A stretch of DNA of 64,000 nt from the NCBI GenBank assembly GCA_001972305.1, contig BDDD01000023.1, positions 603,707 to 667,706 of the forward strand. The letters run 5' to 3'. The translations under genes and the position numbers were made by a program. The notes beneath the pieces were generated by a model. That model searched no databases, had not been told where the DNA came from, and saw nothing but the letters and a program-made list of their open reading frames with translations. Shown here piece by piece: positions 20,911 through 32,180 of the stretch. Source of the stretch: Cephalotus follicularis (taxonomy: Eukaryota > Streptophyta > Magnoliopsida > Oxalidales > Cephalotaceae). Numbering within the stretch: position 1 is the stretch's first letter; each line of letters begins with the position of its first letter.

Positions 20911-22836
20911 TGTAACGCCCCCGATCCGAGTGAACTTTATGCTCAAAGTGAACTACGAAGATTCGGTGTGTTATGTGGGGGTGAAGCCTTTGATCCTTTA
21001 ACAATCTTACTAATTGCTAATATTTATCCAATTCATCATAATCTCATTTATAACTTACAACTTGCAACACTAAACTTTTCAATGTCATACTTTTATTATA
21101 AACCATAACGATCACAGTCAACGTATTTATAAAACATTATCAGGATACATTTCACAACGGAAAACATTAACTTATTACATCAAAAGCAGTTCATACAAAA
21201 CATTAATGTATACCATAATTCCTTTTCAAAAGCTTCATTTACGAACTCCCTCTAAAGCTCGAAATCTCTTCGTTCATCCATTCCCTGGAAAATTTTTATT
21301 TAAAAACAAAACATTGAAAGGAATGAGCTTAAATAGCCCAGTAAGGGTTTCAAAATAAACATTTCACCACATTCATTCTTTTCTGTTCATATCTCATGAA
21401 ACATAACATTTTATTTCTTTTTCTGATCATATCTCATGAATCAGAACATTTCATAAATAACTGAGGAGTTGTATAAACTTAAATAACCCAACTGAAACCT
21501 TTTGCTTCACCGGGGCATTGTGCACTCCCCGATTACTATCGTTACATCACATGCATGTCGGTGAGCACTCTCCGCTCATTTAATCCTTCTCGGATTGATC
21601 CCCCTTGGATCGCAATCCAAGAGTTGTTCATCTTAGTTTATGATCTTTTCGTAAAATCATTTCTTAATGCTTTGAGTGATCAGCTCAAGGTATTCGTAAA
21701 AAAATTAATTCGTACAACATTTGTAAAACTGAATTTACGTAGAGCAACATAAAAACAATAAAATTATAGTGGATTTTTCAACGATATCAGAATGATAAAA
21801 AAAATCATTTTCATTGAAAATATCAGCAGAACATGAGCAATAATTTTAAACATAGAATGTCATCAAGAAATTGGCAGAAATTCGAAATACATAAAACGTA
21901 ATAATCTGTTGCATAATTTCTAGAAATAACAGAAAATATTTTTAAAAAATGAGTAAGCATAAAATACTTTAGCAAAAAGTGACTAGGGATCCTTACTTTG
22001 CTTTAATCTCCTTCTCTCCTTTTCTACACTGAAGTAATTTCTACACTAAAATCTCAGCAAAATTCTCCTTCTTTTCTTTTCTCTCCTCTTCTCTCTTTTT
22101 CTGTCTCTCCTTGTTTCTCTCTTTCTTTTCTCTCTCAGTAATTTTTTTGTTGGCAGAATTACTATTGCTCTCAGACGTTACATTTACCTGTATTTATAGG
22201 GAAGTTACCTGCAGCTTCCTTACCCTCGTCAGTCGTCACATTACATCTCCCACGTTACGCCTCCCACGTTGTTAAATTCCGTTCCTCCAGATAAACGACA
22301 ATTGTCCTCTTTTAAGTTAAAATAATGATAATTAGTTATAATATATCAATTCCTTCATCCGGTTGATGACAAGTGTCCATAATTATTATAATTAATTCAC
22401 AAAAGGACTGAAAAACGAGATAAGTGTCGGCGCTTTCAAGCTTTATTCTTTAAAGAGCGTCAACGCTTTAACCTCAAAGCGCTGCCACTTTCCCAGTGAG
22501 CGTCACCGGTTTAGCGCTTTTAACAAAGGAAAAAAGGCTTAAACCATCGAAGGAAAAGTAAATAAGCGTTGTTGGTTTAAACGCATAAGCATCGCCGCTT
22601 TCCCACAACACTATAACAAACCGTCGATGCTTAAGCTAATAAGTTTGGTGTGTTTTGGGCTACGAAATTAGTCGATGCTTTGTGTACACTGAAGACTAAC
22701 CGTCGACAGTTTAAAACTAGATAGTCGACACTTTCAACGCGATAGAACTCAAAACATACACACAACACACCATACGACACTTAGAACAACCATATTTCCA
22801 TAAGCAGTTACTTCAACAAAATTTCCGGTCATTACA
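20911..22836 (-). repeat. El-8 5' LTR
   Basis: 1,926 bp, TGTAACGCCCCCGATCCG to TTCCGGTCATTACA, homologous to 14486-16438. It carries the TATA box at 22191-22199 and an array at 22418-22745. Confidence 0.9.
22418..22745. repeat. GTCGAC palindrome array, El-8 5' LTR U3
   Basis: Same layout as 16025-16345, with different decayed positions: AGCGTCAACGCTTT, CCGTCGATGCTTAAGC, TAGTCGATGCTTTG, TAGTCGACACTTTC. Comparing the pair shows CpG to TpG/CpA changes within copies. Confidence 0.9.
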
Positions 22837-23271
22837 TCCATACCTACATATTATATATAGTTAACATCTAGTGGTTGACTAAATATATGTACTGTCCCAT
22901 ACCAACATATATAAGTAGTTAACCACTTCCCCTTTTTAATCAGTCATTCATTCACTTAGCCGCCCAATCAACCATTGAATCAGTCACTCGGTCATATGTT
23001 CAATCATTCACTTGGTCAATCCATTATGCAACTGATCATTCACTCAAATACTCACTATCCAGTCCCCGAGGGTTCTAGCTTAGGAACCACTAGACCACTC
23101 ACTCAATCAATCGATCGGTCGGTCAATCATCATATGATGTAAAATCCACTATGTCAAACACTTATGCCTTCTATCCATTCGATTGATCATTCGTTTATTC
23201 CAATCCATACCGTCAATCACTTATCCATTTCGATTCATTCTATCGGTCACTTATCCATTTTAGACGTCACA
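22837..23271 (-). repeat. El-7 left LTR, second part (U3 end)
   Basis: Resumes the El-7 LTR after El-8 with the repeated TCCATAC and continues to ACGTCACA at 23271. It contains degenerate ATTCA/CAATC words. The outer edge is inferred from the TG...CA rule, the plausible G-rich tract just outside it, and the closeness of the next primer-binding site. Confidence 0.55.
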
Positions 23272-23516
23272 GCCCTCGCGGCCACATCTGCCTCTTGGGC
23301 TACATTCACTCCTTCTGCATCTCTATTTGTTCGAGTACAACTAGTCGACGACTTGGTTCTCGCTCCTCGTGCAGTTCTATTTCAAAGACCCCCGTTTTTA
23401 CCTTGAGCAAAGGGTTAATATCCACTTATCTTATCCGTATGCATTTAACTTTATAAGCCAAGGTCTCCATATTGGTACACCCAATTTAGAAGAACATGTC
23501 GCTCTGATACAAAAAC
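23272..23516 (-). other. El-7 internal region with primer-binding site
   Basis: About 245 bp. Next to 23517 the minus strand reads TTTTGTATCAGAGC (23501-23514), a variant primer-binding site. Next to 23271 it reads GGCAGATGTGGCCGCGAGGGC, a possible polypurine-like tract. No credible ORF lies between. If the edges are right, nothing but priming sites is left of the internal region. Confidence 0.5.
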
Positions 23517-24888
23517 TGTAATGCCCCAAACCCCATGGGTGAACCCCCTAGGCCTGGCACGCTACAACAGTACCATTCAATACTTATAACAATTTAGCAG
23601 AATAATTAAAATATTTAACAATATAATAATGCATGCAGAAAACCCAATAAAATATCACTTATGTGAATAAAACCCAATGTACAATACTGTTCACAATTAT
23701 AGCTCTACCACAGACCGGCGGGTCATAAAAATAAAATAAAATCTCATCTTTATACTCTTGGGTCATCGAACTGCAATTGGAAGGAGGAGACTTACTCAGG
23801 GCTTCAATCCTCTGCTTGCTATGAAGTTCCACCTGCACTTGACCCATTACATTACAATACAATGGGTCAGTAACCACTGGTTGTGTAGGAACTACTACCT
23901 ATGCATTCATGGAGATGCAGATGCAACAAGCATATGCAATGCAAATGAGAGATGCAAGGGAAAGCTCAACATTCAGTACAGACAACCATATATTCTATAA
24001 TCATTAACAATCCTTTATATAGCCCTCCTCGGCTTCCTCGGCTTGAGGAGGAGCGATATACGCACTCCAGACGTTAAAGGCAGAGGATCTAGAATGGGAG
24101 AATCACTACACTACCTTTGGTCAGACCTCGTCAGATATAACATTATACATTACGCAAAACATTAACATTTATGGCTCATATCGGTCGGTGATCCATCAGG
24201 CTCATCTCAGTCGGTGATCCATGTGGGCTATCAACCTTGGTGACCCTCCTAGTTCAGCTCAATTAGTGACCCATTAGTTCATCTCAAGGGATAGCATTTC
24301 CTAGTTCATCTTCATCGATGACCCCCGAGGGTTTATCTCGGTGGTGACCCTCGTAGGGTTCATCTCAGTGGTGGCCAAGTACACTATATTAACAGTACAT
24401 TAACACTACATTAACAGTACATTAACACTACATTTCCATTTCTCTGTGGGGTCTGCCTTCAGTGCATTACACTACAGTCATTATTCTTTCACTTTCATCT
24501 AAAATACAATACACTACTTTAACTTATACTCCTATAGTTTAGGTCCTCCTTACACAGTCGCACCAATCCTTCTTGGGCATCTAATGTCAGGCGCATGAAG
24601 CATGCGCAAGACGCACGCTTGGGATGCAGGTAATGGCATGTCATGGCGCACTACTTTTCATGCTCATAGGCATTAAATAGAGTGCCTGGGCTCACTGCTC
24701 GTCATGCTCGGATGCATGGTGTGCTAGGACGCACTACCTTGCATGGTCGTGTGTATGCATTGCTCGGGCGCATACATGGCATGTTTGGACGTACAGCTCG
24801 AACACATGCATGGAGCGCTCACTGCTCGGACTCATGCATGCTCACACATGTGCAACATCTCGGCTTGGTAACATGCATGATCGGACGC
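23517..24888 (-). repeat. El-7 right (5') LTR, truncated
   Basis: Starts TGTAATGCCCC and follows the left LTR through the minisatellite and the start of the GCATGC array. It breaks at 24888, after CGGACGCTT, where El-9 LTR sequence begins. At least 2 kb of the LTR is missing. Confidence 0.75.
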
Positions 24889-27045
24889 TTCCCCTTCCCC
24901 GGCATCTCAGCAAAGGTGCCACGCACGAAAGGGCCCTAGGAGAAACACTGAAGTTTCACCAAGGCCAGGGCTGGGAAGACCTGCTTCCTTGCCCAGGGCC
25001 CCACAACCCCCAACTCACACATCGTTCGTCCCTACACGCCGGAAACACTTAGCAAAAATAGCTCCAGGGCTAGAAAATAGGACAAACAACAAGGTATATA
25101 AAACAAAGGAAAAAGAATTATATACGCGGTCTCTAGCAAACTGCCGAGGACACCCAACATCCAAGAGTTATACACATGTTTACAAGAAGATTTTACAAGG
25201 CATAGATATCAACAAAACTATACAAAAGAACCCCCAAGAATGTCCCCAAATGCATGAAGGTGTCTGAGGCCTAGGAGCCATCCTAAGGTGCTGCGTCCGA
25301 CGTCAACCTCTCTCAAAAAGTTGTCCTTAGTGGATCTCAAGAACACTGCTGCCCCGCTCCCTCCGCACACAAAACTGAGAGGGGATTAGTCCAACTAACT
25401 AGTGAGTAAGATCAAGGAGTATACTGGGCGATCCACTTCCACCGGGGTGCCAAGAGTCAAGGTGAACGTGCCCTGCCCCATCTGGGCCGGGGACGACCCA
25501 TCTCCCCTGCTCAACAAAACAAGGTAGAGGTGAAAGTATACAAGGATATCGATAACAAAGAAAAGTCTGAGGAGACGTCAGAGCTACCAACTCAATGACT
25601 GGCCTCAAGGAAAGAGAATAAACAACAGTTTATATATATATGAACATGCCAAGGATCCAAGGATCAACAGAAGATCAACTCTAAGGATCAACAATTCTCA
25701 AGGGGACTACTGGTACTGTATCAATCACAAGCACATTCCACACACGCACATGCACAATCGACTCACACACTTCCATAACCGGAACCACCTCGGCAGCATA
25801 AATAACAAACTCTGTTAACGTTCTATCAACGCGGTCATGGGCTACTGGATTGAACACATCCCTCACATACTCAATATAGATAGCCATTTCCAGAGCACTG
25901 TATAAACATCGGTAAAAGGGCTACGCAAGCACTCCTCCCTCAGCAAATCATACGTTGGCGCACCTCACTGCATGAACCTCGAACGAGGGGCTACGCAAGC
26001 CCACCCCCGTTGGCAATCACGAGCTCAGCACTACACCAGGTGAACCTTGATCAAGCAGCTACCTCGTCAGTAATCACATAACGTTAATATCATACAAGGG
26101 GCCCGTGAATCACTGCTCAGCTCCACCCTTGACGACATAACAGAGGAGAACCTCAGCTCGGAGGTAAGTGTATCACCACTTAGACCATCTCGTGCTGGCA
26201 ATCTCATATGTAACCAAGTAACCAGCACCTAGTAACCAGTATTCAAGGACAACAACACATGATATCAAATAAAGCATGAATACTTAAACAGAATGGGGAA
26301 ACAACAAGTTCAACCTAGGTAAAGCAGTATTCACATGCAATATCAACAAGATGACAGGAGAAAAAATCGTAGTCAAAGGTAATATCACGGGAGGGTATGA
26401 AATCAATAAACTCTCAATTATCAATTGATGAAAAGAAGAACATCCCACTCACGAGTGTCAACAGTTTCCTCAGCTAGCTCCCTTGTTGCGCGGGCTCCGA
26501 GCCTAGATCTTCCTCTGCAAGACCAACAAACAACAACGCTTAGATACCATGAAAAACATCTCTGAAGCTGTGCAAGAACCACATACAACCATGAAAACCA
26601 AGGCGAAACTCTTCCTCGGCCTCAAGGGTCGTGCCTGCACCAACCGTACGACGCACCAAAACGTACTGAGGAGGACACTCACCTGCTAGATGCGTAGACG
26701 GGTGAAAGAAAGTTCCAACCTCAAACAGCGCTCAAAGCTCCAGAAGAAAGATGAAGGCTCACTCTCCCAATTGCTTCTTCCGACGTGAGGTGATGGACAT
26801 GATATCTACTGAAGTCAACTATCCAGCTTCCTAAACAAGCTTTGCACATATCCCAACACCAACTAAACCTTTCTTATAACTTAACCACAAACACAAACCA
26901 TAGGCAACCATTGGGCCTCCACCACGCCCAAGGCCAACAAACACTTAACCAAGAAGGAGAAGCCCAAACCAACACAACCGAGGAAAAAAAATTTTTCCCC
27001 AAGCCCCAAACATCAATTTATCCAAAATTAATGCGAGCCGTTACA
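24889..27045 (-). repeat. El-9 left (3') LTR, truncated
   Basis: Homologous to about 34420-36580: same GGCATCTCAGCA, GGTGCCACGCACGAAAGGGCC and GCTACGCAAGC blocks, ending GAGCCGTTACA. A possible TATA (TTATAAG, minus strand) lies near 26873. No GTCGAC array was seen. Confidence 0.85.
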
Positions 27046-27062
27046 ACCTCTCCCCCTTAAGG
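27046..27062 (-). other. El-9 polypurine tract
   Basis: The minus strand reads TTAAGGGGGAGAGGT immediately before the LTR start TGTAACGGCTC. Confidence 0.75.
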
Positions 27063-27072
27063 AATTTTGTCC

Positions 27073-27261
27073 TCAAAATTCCAGCTCTGGTCCAGGGAAC
27101 AAGTAAGGATAACGTTCCCTCATCTGGTACTCACGTTCCCAGGTAGCCTCTTCTGCTACATGGTTTCTCCACAAGATCTTCACCAAGGGAATGGTCTTGT
27201 TCCTCAAAACCTGTTCTCTTCGGTCTAAGATCTGCTCTGGGGTTTCTTCATAAGCCATCAC
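27073..27261 (-). pseudogene. pol: El-9 chromodomain at pol C-terminus
   Basis: 62 codons with EQILDRREQVLRNKTIPLVK and WRNHVAEEATWERE, the chromodomain pattern that ends chromovirus integrases. In active elements this domain guides integration into chromatin carrying silencing histone marks. It ends GPELEF just before the polypurine tract. A frame break separates it from the integrase. Confidence 0.85.
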
Positions 27262-27371
27262 TGGTAAATCCTCTTAGGCCAATACCACTGGCTCAGTCAA
27301 CACATGGAAGGATCAGTAACGTATTTCCTCAGCACAGATACATGAAACACGTCATGCACCCTGGCCATTCC

Positions 27372-28267
27372 CTAAGGCAATGCCAGACGATAAGCCACTG
27401 GTCCAATCCTTTGCAAAACCTTAAAGGGACCTATGTACCTTGGGCTAAGCTTCCCATGCTTGCCAAAATGAACAATCCCCGTGTAAGGTGATACCCTCAG
27501 GAACACCTTGTCACCTACAGAGAATTGCAAGTCCTTTCGGCGCTTGTCTGCGTAGCTCTTCTGCCTACTCTGGGCTGCTCGTAAACGGTTTCGGATCACC
27601 TTAACCTTCTCTATTGCGTCTTGTACCAATCTATTCCTAGAAACTGGCGTTCTCCCACGTTGTTACAACACAAAGGAGTTCAGGAAAGTCTACCGTACAA
27701 CGCCTCATAAGGAGCCATACCAATGATCGCTTGGTAGCTGTTGTTGTAGGAAAACTCGATCAAAGTCAAATGGCCATCCCAACTTCCTCGGAAGTCCATG
27801 ACACAGGCTCTCAACATGTTCTCAAGAATCTGGATAGCACGCTTAGACTGCCCATCAGTCTGAGGATGGTACGCCATAATGAGTCACAACTCTGTACCCA
27901 ACGTCCTCTTAAAGCTCCGCCAGAATCTTGATGTGAACCTTAGGTCTCTATCCGAAACTATGCTGCTGGGGATCCCATGTAACCTGACCACACCATCCAC
28001 ATACAACCGAGCTAACTTGTACAAACCAAAGTCCTTCCCTATAGGTATGAAGTGAGCAGACTTGGTCAAACGATCTACTATCACCCAGATAGCATCATGC
28101 ATACTCCCTGCCCTAGGAAAACCAGTGACAAAGTCCATAGATATGTTGTCCCATTTCCACACTGGAATCGGTTGAAGAAGACCTGAAGGCTTATGTCGCT
28201 CTGCCTTCACCTGCTGGCATGTCAAGCACCTTGCCACAAACCTGGCAATCTCACGCTTCATGCCTGT
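27372..28267 (-). pseudogene. pol: El-9 integrase, main part, split by El-10
   Basis: Three open blocks: 28261-27884 ([36 protein letters not shown]), 27877-27680 ([26 protein letters not shown]) and 27629-27372 (AAQSRQKSYADKR, GKLSPRYIGPF). The first and second catalytic Asp are visible. The third position reads GQSKRAIQ, where Glu is expected (GQSERTIQ in El-14), so the DDE triad is broken by Glu to Lys. Frameshifts separate the blocks. The N-terminal zinc-binding part continues at 29791 on the far side of El-10. Confidence 0.85.
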
Positions 28268-28639
28268 TCACGTAAAAAGAATGTTTTAAAATTTATAGCC
28301 GCAAGTGCACGGATCATGCAGTAACGGGTCAAACGCAAGGAAACGTAAACTAGTTGTAATTTATCCAACCTAGGCAAAGTATACCAATTTATGAGATAAA
28401 CTATTGAAAACTACTCCTAATTATGCAAAAATAATAAAATAATTGAAAACAGGAAATAAATAAATAAAATAAAATAACGGACTAAAATAAAATAATTGAA
28501 AAGAACACGTGCAAATTAAAACTAATTAAAACAATAAATAAAACTCTAGAAAATATATAATTAAAAAGCGGTTTAGGGTATAGAAACTCACCGTAGATTG
28601 TATTGAACAATTTCCATGTAATTGAATGATCATACCTTG

Positions 28640-28805
28640 GTAATCAACGCAGCTAGGTCTATACGGAGTGTGGCATTGCTGACAAGACGTATGAGTAGTC
28701 ATGCTAGGTCTATAAGAAGTGTGGATTTTAATCAGACAAGACGTATGAGTAGTCATGCTAGGTCTATACGTAGTGTGTTCGTAGCGACAAATCGTATGAG
28801 TAGAC
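28640..28805. repeat. About 60-bp tandem repeat in El-10
   Basis: Three diverged copies of a unit containing GACAAGACGTATGAGTAG, then TCATGCTAGGTCTATA and AGTGTG. Seen directly. Confidence 0.8.
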
Positions 28806-29088
28806 TCCGTTGATTGAATTAAGCACCTTTTATTCACCAACTTTCAGCTTCACCGACAAGATGTTTGTGGATTTTAATCAGACAGACAAAGTGTGTGCGA
28901 AGGCAGAAAAGTTGAAGAACAAATAAAATATTCAAGGATTTTTATTGATGGAATTGAAACAATAACAATCTAGGCTTTGTTCTAACCCAAAACCTTGAGA
29001 AACTAGCTACAAAACATAATAAAACTAAACTAAGGAGGGAGGTGGCTACTTCCACAAAACTCTCTGCCCTATTTGGCCGAATAACATT

Positions 29089-29098
29089 GTTTATATAC
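29089..29098 (-). promoter_or_regulatory. TATA box of El-10
   Basis: The minus strand reads GTATATAAAC. The GTCGAC array begins about 90 bp upstream in that sense. Confidence 0.55.
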
Positions 29099-29185
29099 TA
29101 CACAATTGATCAAAAACGGAATAAAAGCAATCCTAGTTACAAAATATGGCAAAAATCTAAACTTTCTATTTCTGCTGCAGAGGAA

Positions 29186-29577
29186 GACGTCGACTTCTTC
29201 TTGAATGGCGTCGACTTCTTTGTGTAAAAATCGAGACTTTGCTGAGATGCGAGTGAAAGGCGTCGACTTCTTTTTGAAAGACGTCGACTTCTTATGTGTC
29301 AAAAGTTACAGGACAATTTTGTTGAAAGACATCGATGTGATAGTTGAAAGACGTCGATCTTCATGAAAGGCGTCGACTTCTTTGTCAAAAGACGTCGACT
29401 TCTTTTTCATAGCTCCTTGAAGATTGTTGCATTTTCCAGAAAAGACATCGACTCTCAAGGAAAGACATCGACTTCTTTTGTTGTACCCAGAAAAGACATT
29501 GATGTTGAATGAAAAGAGTCGACTGCTTTGATGTAAACCCAGAAAAGACGTCGACCTTTAAGGAAAGGCGTCGACGT
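29186..29577. repeat. GTCGAC array with AAGA arms in El-10
   Basis: About fourteen copies of AAAGACGTCGACTTCTTT and AAAGGCGTCGACTTCTTT, with decayed forms (GACATCGACT, GACATTGATG, GAGTCGACTGC). The arms differ from those in El-8, El-11 and El-14, but the core is the same. Confidence 0.9.
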
Positions 29578-29790
29578 GTTTATTCTGTTTTCTGCAGAAT
29601 TTTGCATTTCTTCAATCTTTACTCTTTAAGCTCCAATTTTGCACACTTTTGGGAAGTATTCTTGCACTTTGGTCATTTAGCACTTGTACCTGAAAATCAA
29701 TATAACACAACCAAAGTAGTCTATTCCAAGCATAAAAATATAACAAATATATCATTAAAAATAACAAATTTTTATGCTAAACAATGCCCC

Positions 29791-30430
29791 GCCACCAAAA
29801 ACATTGCCTTAGGTCACGATACATCTTGGTACTTCCAGGATGCATTGACCAGGAGAACGATGAGCTTCTTTTAGGATCTCCTGCTTGATCATCCCAACCT
29901 GTGGCACACATATCCTTTCTCCAAACATTAGAGCACCGTCACCCCTGATGTGGAAGTCAGTCCAAGAACCCTCTCTGACTTGCTTCAACAACTTGGCCAA
30001 CCGCCAGTCCTTCTCTTGCAGTCCCCATATCTACTCTTCCCAAACAGACCTCACTTGCAAGGAAGCTAACACAACTCCACTGTCTCTGGCAGATAGCTGT
30101 GCCCTTAAAGACCTCAACTGTTCCAACATTGGCAAGTAAACCAATCGTACATGAGCCAAGGAAGCGGAGGTTCCTACTCAACTCATCAGCAACCACGTTG
30201 GCCTTACCAGGATGATACTCGACGGTACAGTCATAGTCCTTGATGATCTCGATCCATCTGCTCTGCCTCATGTTCAAATGCGATTGAGAAGACAAATACT
30301 TCAAACTCTGGTGGTCGGTAAAGATCTGGCAGACCTCACCATACAGATAGTGATGCCATATCTTCAAAGCAAACACCACCGCAGCTAACTCCAAGTCATG
30401 TGTAGGGTAACTGAGCTCATGAACCTTCAA
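29791..30430 (-). pseudogene. pol: El-9 RNase H and integrase N-terminus
   Basis: The minus strand from 30430 reads the RNase H part ([44 protein letters not shown]), then a broken linker, then an integrase start ([18 protein letters not shown] at 29973) and the HPG-like zinc segment up to the El-10 junction at 29791. Frame changes occur near 30170 and 29830. The frame breaks at 30430 from the RT block. Confidence 0.8.
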
Positions 30431-31551
30431 CTATCGAGAAGCATAAGCAAAGACCTTTCCTTCTTGCATCAACACACAACCAAGACCGTGCAAAGAAGCA
30501 TCACTGTCCACCACAAAACCAACCCCTGGGGAAGGAAGGGTCAACACCAAGGCTGACGTTAACATATCCTTCAACGTCTGGAAGCTCTTCTCATAGTCCT
30601 CTGACCACACGAACTTCACATCTTTCCTTGTCAATTTCGATAGAGGAGCCACTATTGCCGAGAATCCTTCCACGAATCTTTGGTAATAGCCAGCAAGTCC
30701 AAGGAAACTACGCACTTCAGGTACGCTCTTAGGCCTTTCCCATGCCAACATGGCTTCAACCTTCCTCGGGTCCACTACAACACCATGTCCCGAGATCACA
30801 TGGCCTAAAAACACAATACTGTTCAGCCAAAACTCACACTTACTGAGCTTAGCTTACAACTCATGGTTTCTCAACGTCTGTAAAACAATCCTCAAGTGTT
30901 CCTCGTGCTCAGCCATACTCCGCGAGTATACAATCATGTCGTATATGAACACCACCACAACGGTGTCCAAGAACTGTTGGAACACACGATTCTTCAAATC
31001 TATGAAAACTGCCGGTGCATTGGTTAAGCCAAATGGCATAACTGAGAACTCATAGAGCCATAACAAGATCTGAAGGCTGTCTTCGGAACATCCTCTTCCT
31101 TCACCTTCAACTGGTGATATCCGGACCGAAGATCTATCATAGAGAGCACACAAGCGTCTCGCAACTGATCAAACCAGTCATCTATCCTTGGCAACGGATA
31201 CTTGTTACGCACAGTGACCTTGTTGAGCTGGCTGTAGTCTATACACAAGCGCATAGCTCCATCATTCTTCTTCATAAACAGGACCGGAGCACCCCATGGA
31301 GAAGTACTAGTTCGAATAAATCCTTTATCCAAAAAATCTTCCAACTATACCTTAAGCTCTTTCAACGCTATAGGTTCCATGCGGCGGTCAGGAGCAAGGG
31401 ATATAGGAGCCGCACCAGGGATCAACTCGATCTCAAAGTTTATTTCCCTGTCTGGAGTAAGACCTGGTAACTCGTCTGGGAAGTCATCGGGAAACTCACA
31501 AACAACGGGTATGTTCCCTACCTCTGGCTTAGTCATCTGAGTATCCACCAC
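30431..31551 (-). pseudogene. pol: El-9 reverse transcriptase, catalytic Asp lost
   Basis: Blocks 31551-31345 (post-protease linker, FPDDFPDELPGL), 31344-31024 (fingers, [36 protein letters not shown]), 31153-30854 (palm) and 30814-30431 (thumb/connection, [31 protein letters not shown]). The palm motif reads FIYDMIVYS where El-8 and El-14 have FIDDILVYS, so the first catalytic Asp is Tyr. Frame changes separate the blocks. The enzyme would be inactive even if joined. Confidence 0.9.
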
Positions 31552-31616
31552 ATGAGCTAGGAATCCTTATGCACCTTTACCCAAAGCCTTACATGCAACC
31601 ATAGTCGAGATCAACT

Positions 31617-32138
31617 TCACTGGTGTCGAGCGCTGCTCGCAAACCAGCTCCGTTCCTGACTCGTCGGGCAAGCAAAAGGAAACAACCCTGCGCGAACAAT
31701 CAACCACTGCTCGATGCCTTGCCAACAATCCATGCCCAGGATGGCATCAAATTCCTCAATTTGGAAGGGAACAAGGTCGGCCACAAAACTCTGTCCCTTG
31801 ATCACAACATCACAACCCCTGTAGACTCGTTTTACACGGTAACTCTGGCCCGTATGAACAAATGCAGTGATCTCTTTTTCCAAGGAACTCAATACTCCAC
31901 ATGCATGTATGCAAAATGCATGGGCAACAAAGGATAAAGAGGCTCCTGTGTCAAACAAAACCGTGGCATCTCTGTCGAAGATAAGAGCCTTACCTATAGC
32001 CACGTCTGCAGATCTAAGAGCATCTTCTCTGTTCAGAGCATAGACTCTAGATGTTGCCGCTGGTCTACCCTGCTGACTACTTCCACCAGCCCTGGATGAT
32101 ACCGCTTGCGAAGCCGTTGATCCACCTCTAGCTCCCAC
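31617..32138 (-). pseudogene. pol: El-9 aspartic protease
   Basis: 173 codons. A linker with AGGSSQQGRPAATSRVYAL precedes KALIFDRDATVLFDTGASLSF, which keeps the DTG active-site triad. The C-terminal ILGMD motif is followed by a frame change (ILGMDCWQG for ILGMDWL). The protease would cut the Gag-Pol polyprotein inside the particle. Confidence 0.85.
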
Positions 32139-32180
32139 AGGTTTTCTATTACAAGCAACTGATCCAGGTGTCGTCGTGGT

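Larger units (their letters stand above)
14486..22836 (-). mobile_element. El-8: complete but defective Ty3/gypsy chromovirus
   Basis: Two near-identical LTRs (14486-16438 and 20911-22836) bracket a minus-strand ORF0-like remnant, gag, RT, RNase H, integrase and a chromodomain relic. The insertion is clean: TCCATAC precedes 14486 and follows 22836 (5 bp is the usual duplication; two extra bases may match by chance). The host site is the El-7 U3. The first base of the left LTR has changed (AGTAAC for TGTAAC). The LTRs differ at many scattered positions, so this is not a recent insertion. Zinc knuckle and protease are missing. Confidence 0.9.
11216..24888 (-). mobile_element. El-7: non-autonomous element with giant LTRs and tiny internal region
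   Basis: Two copies of an LTR edge (TGTGAAGCCCCAAACCCC at 11216, TGTAATGCCCCAAACCCC at 23517) start homologous sequence. The left LTR runs 11216-14485, is interrupted by El-8, and resumes at 22837-23271 with terminus ACGTCACA. Only about 245 bp (23272-23516) separates it from the next LTR, whose start adjoins a primer-binding site. LTRs of about 3.7 kb with almost no internal sequence and no gag-pol make this a LARD/TRIM-like element. The right LTR is cut at 24888. The 23271 edge is inferred from terminal sequence alone. Confidence 0.6.
28268..29790 (-). mobile_element. El-10: 1.5-kb insert in El-9 integrase, unclassified (LTR-like)
   Basis: The interrupted protein (..CFWW at about 29792 on one side, TGMKREIA at 28261 on the other) shows that this block is foreign. 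It contains the words GCCGCAAGTGCACGGATC, a tandem repeat, a minus-strand TATA and a dense GACGTCGACTTC array. That layout is LTR-like, so a solo LTR is the best guess. Its ends do not show clear TG...CA termini or a convincing target duplication. No coding sequence was found. Confidence 0.55.

Noticed and set aside
29186..29577. CRISPR-like array
   Set aside because: Short direct copies at irregular spacing, palindromic and degenerate, within a plant LTR; no cas genes, and repeat units are far too short.
29509..29874. 121-codon plus-strand ORF over the El-10 array
   Set aside because: It crosses the El-10/El-9 junction, so it cannot be an ancestral gene.
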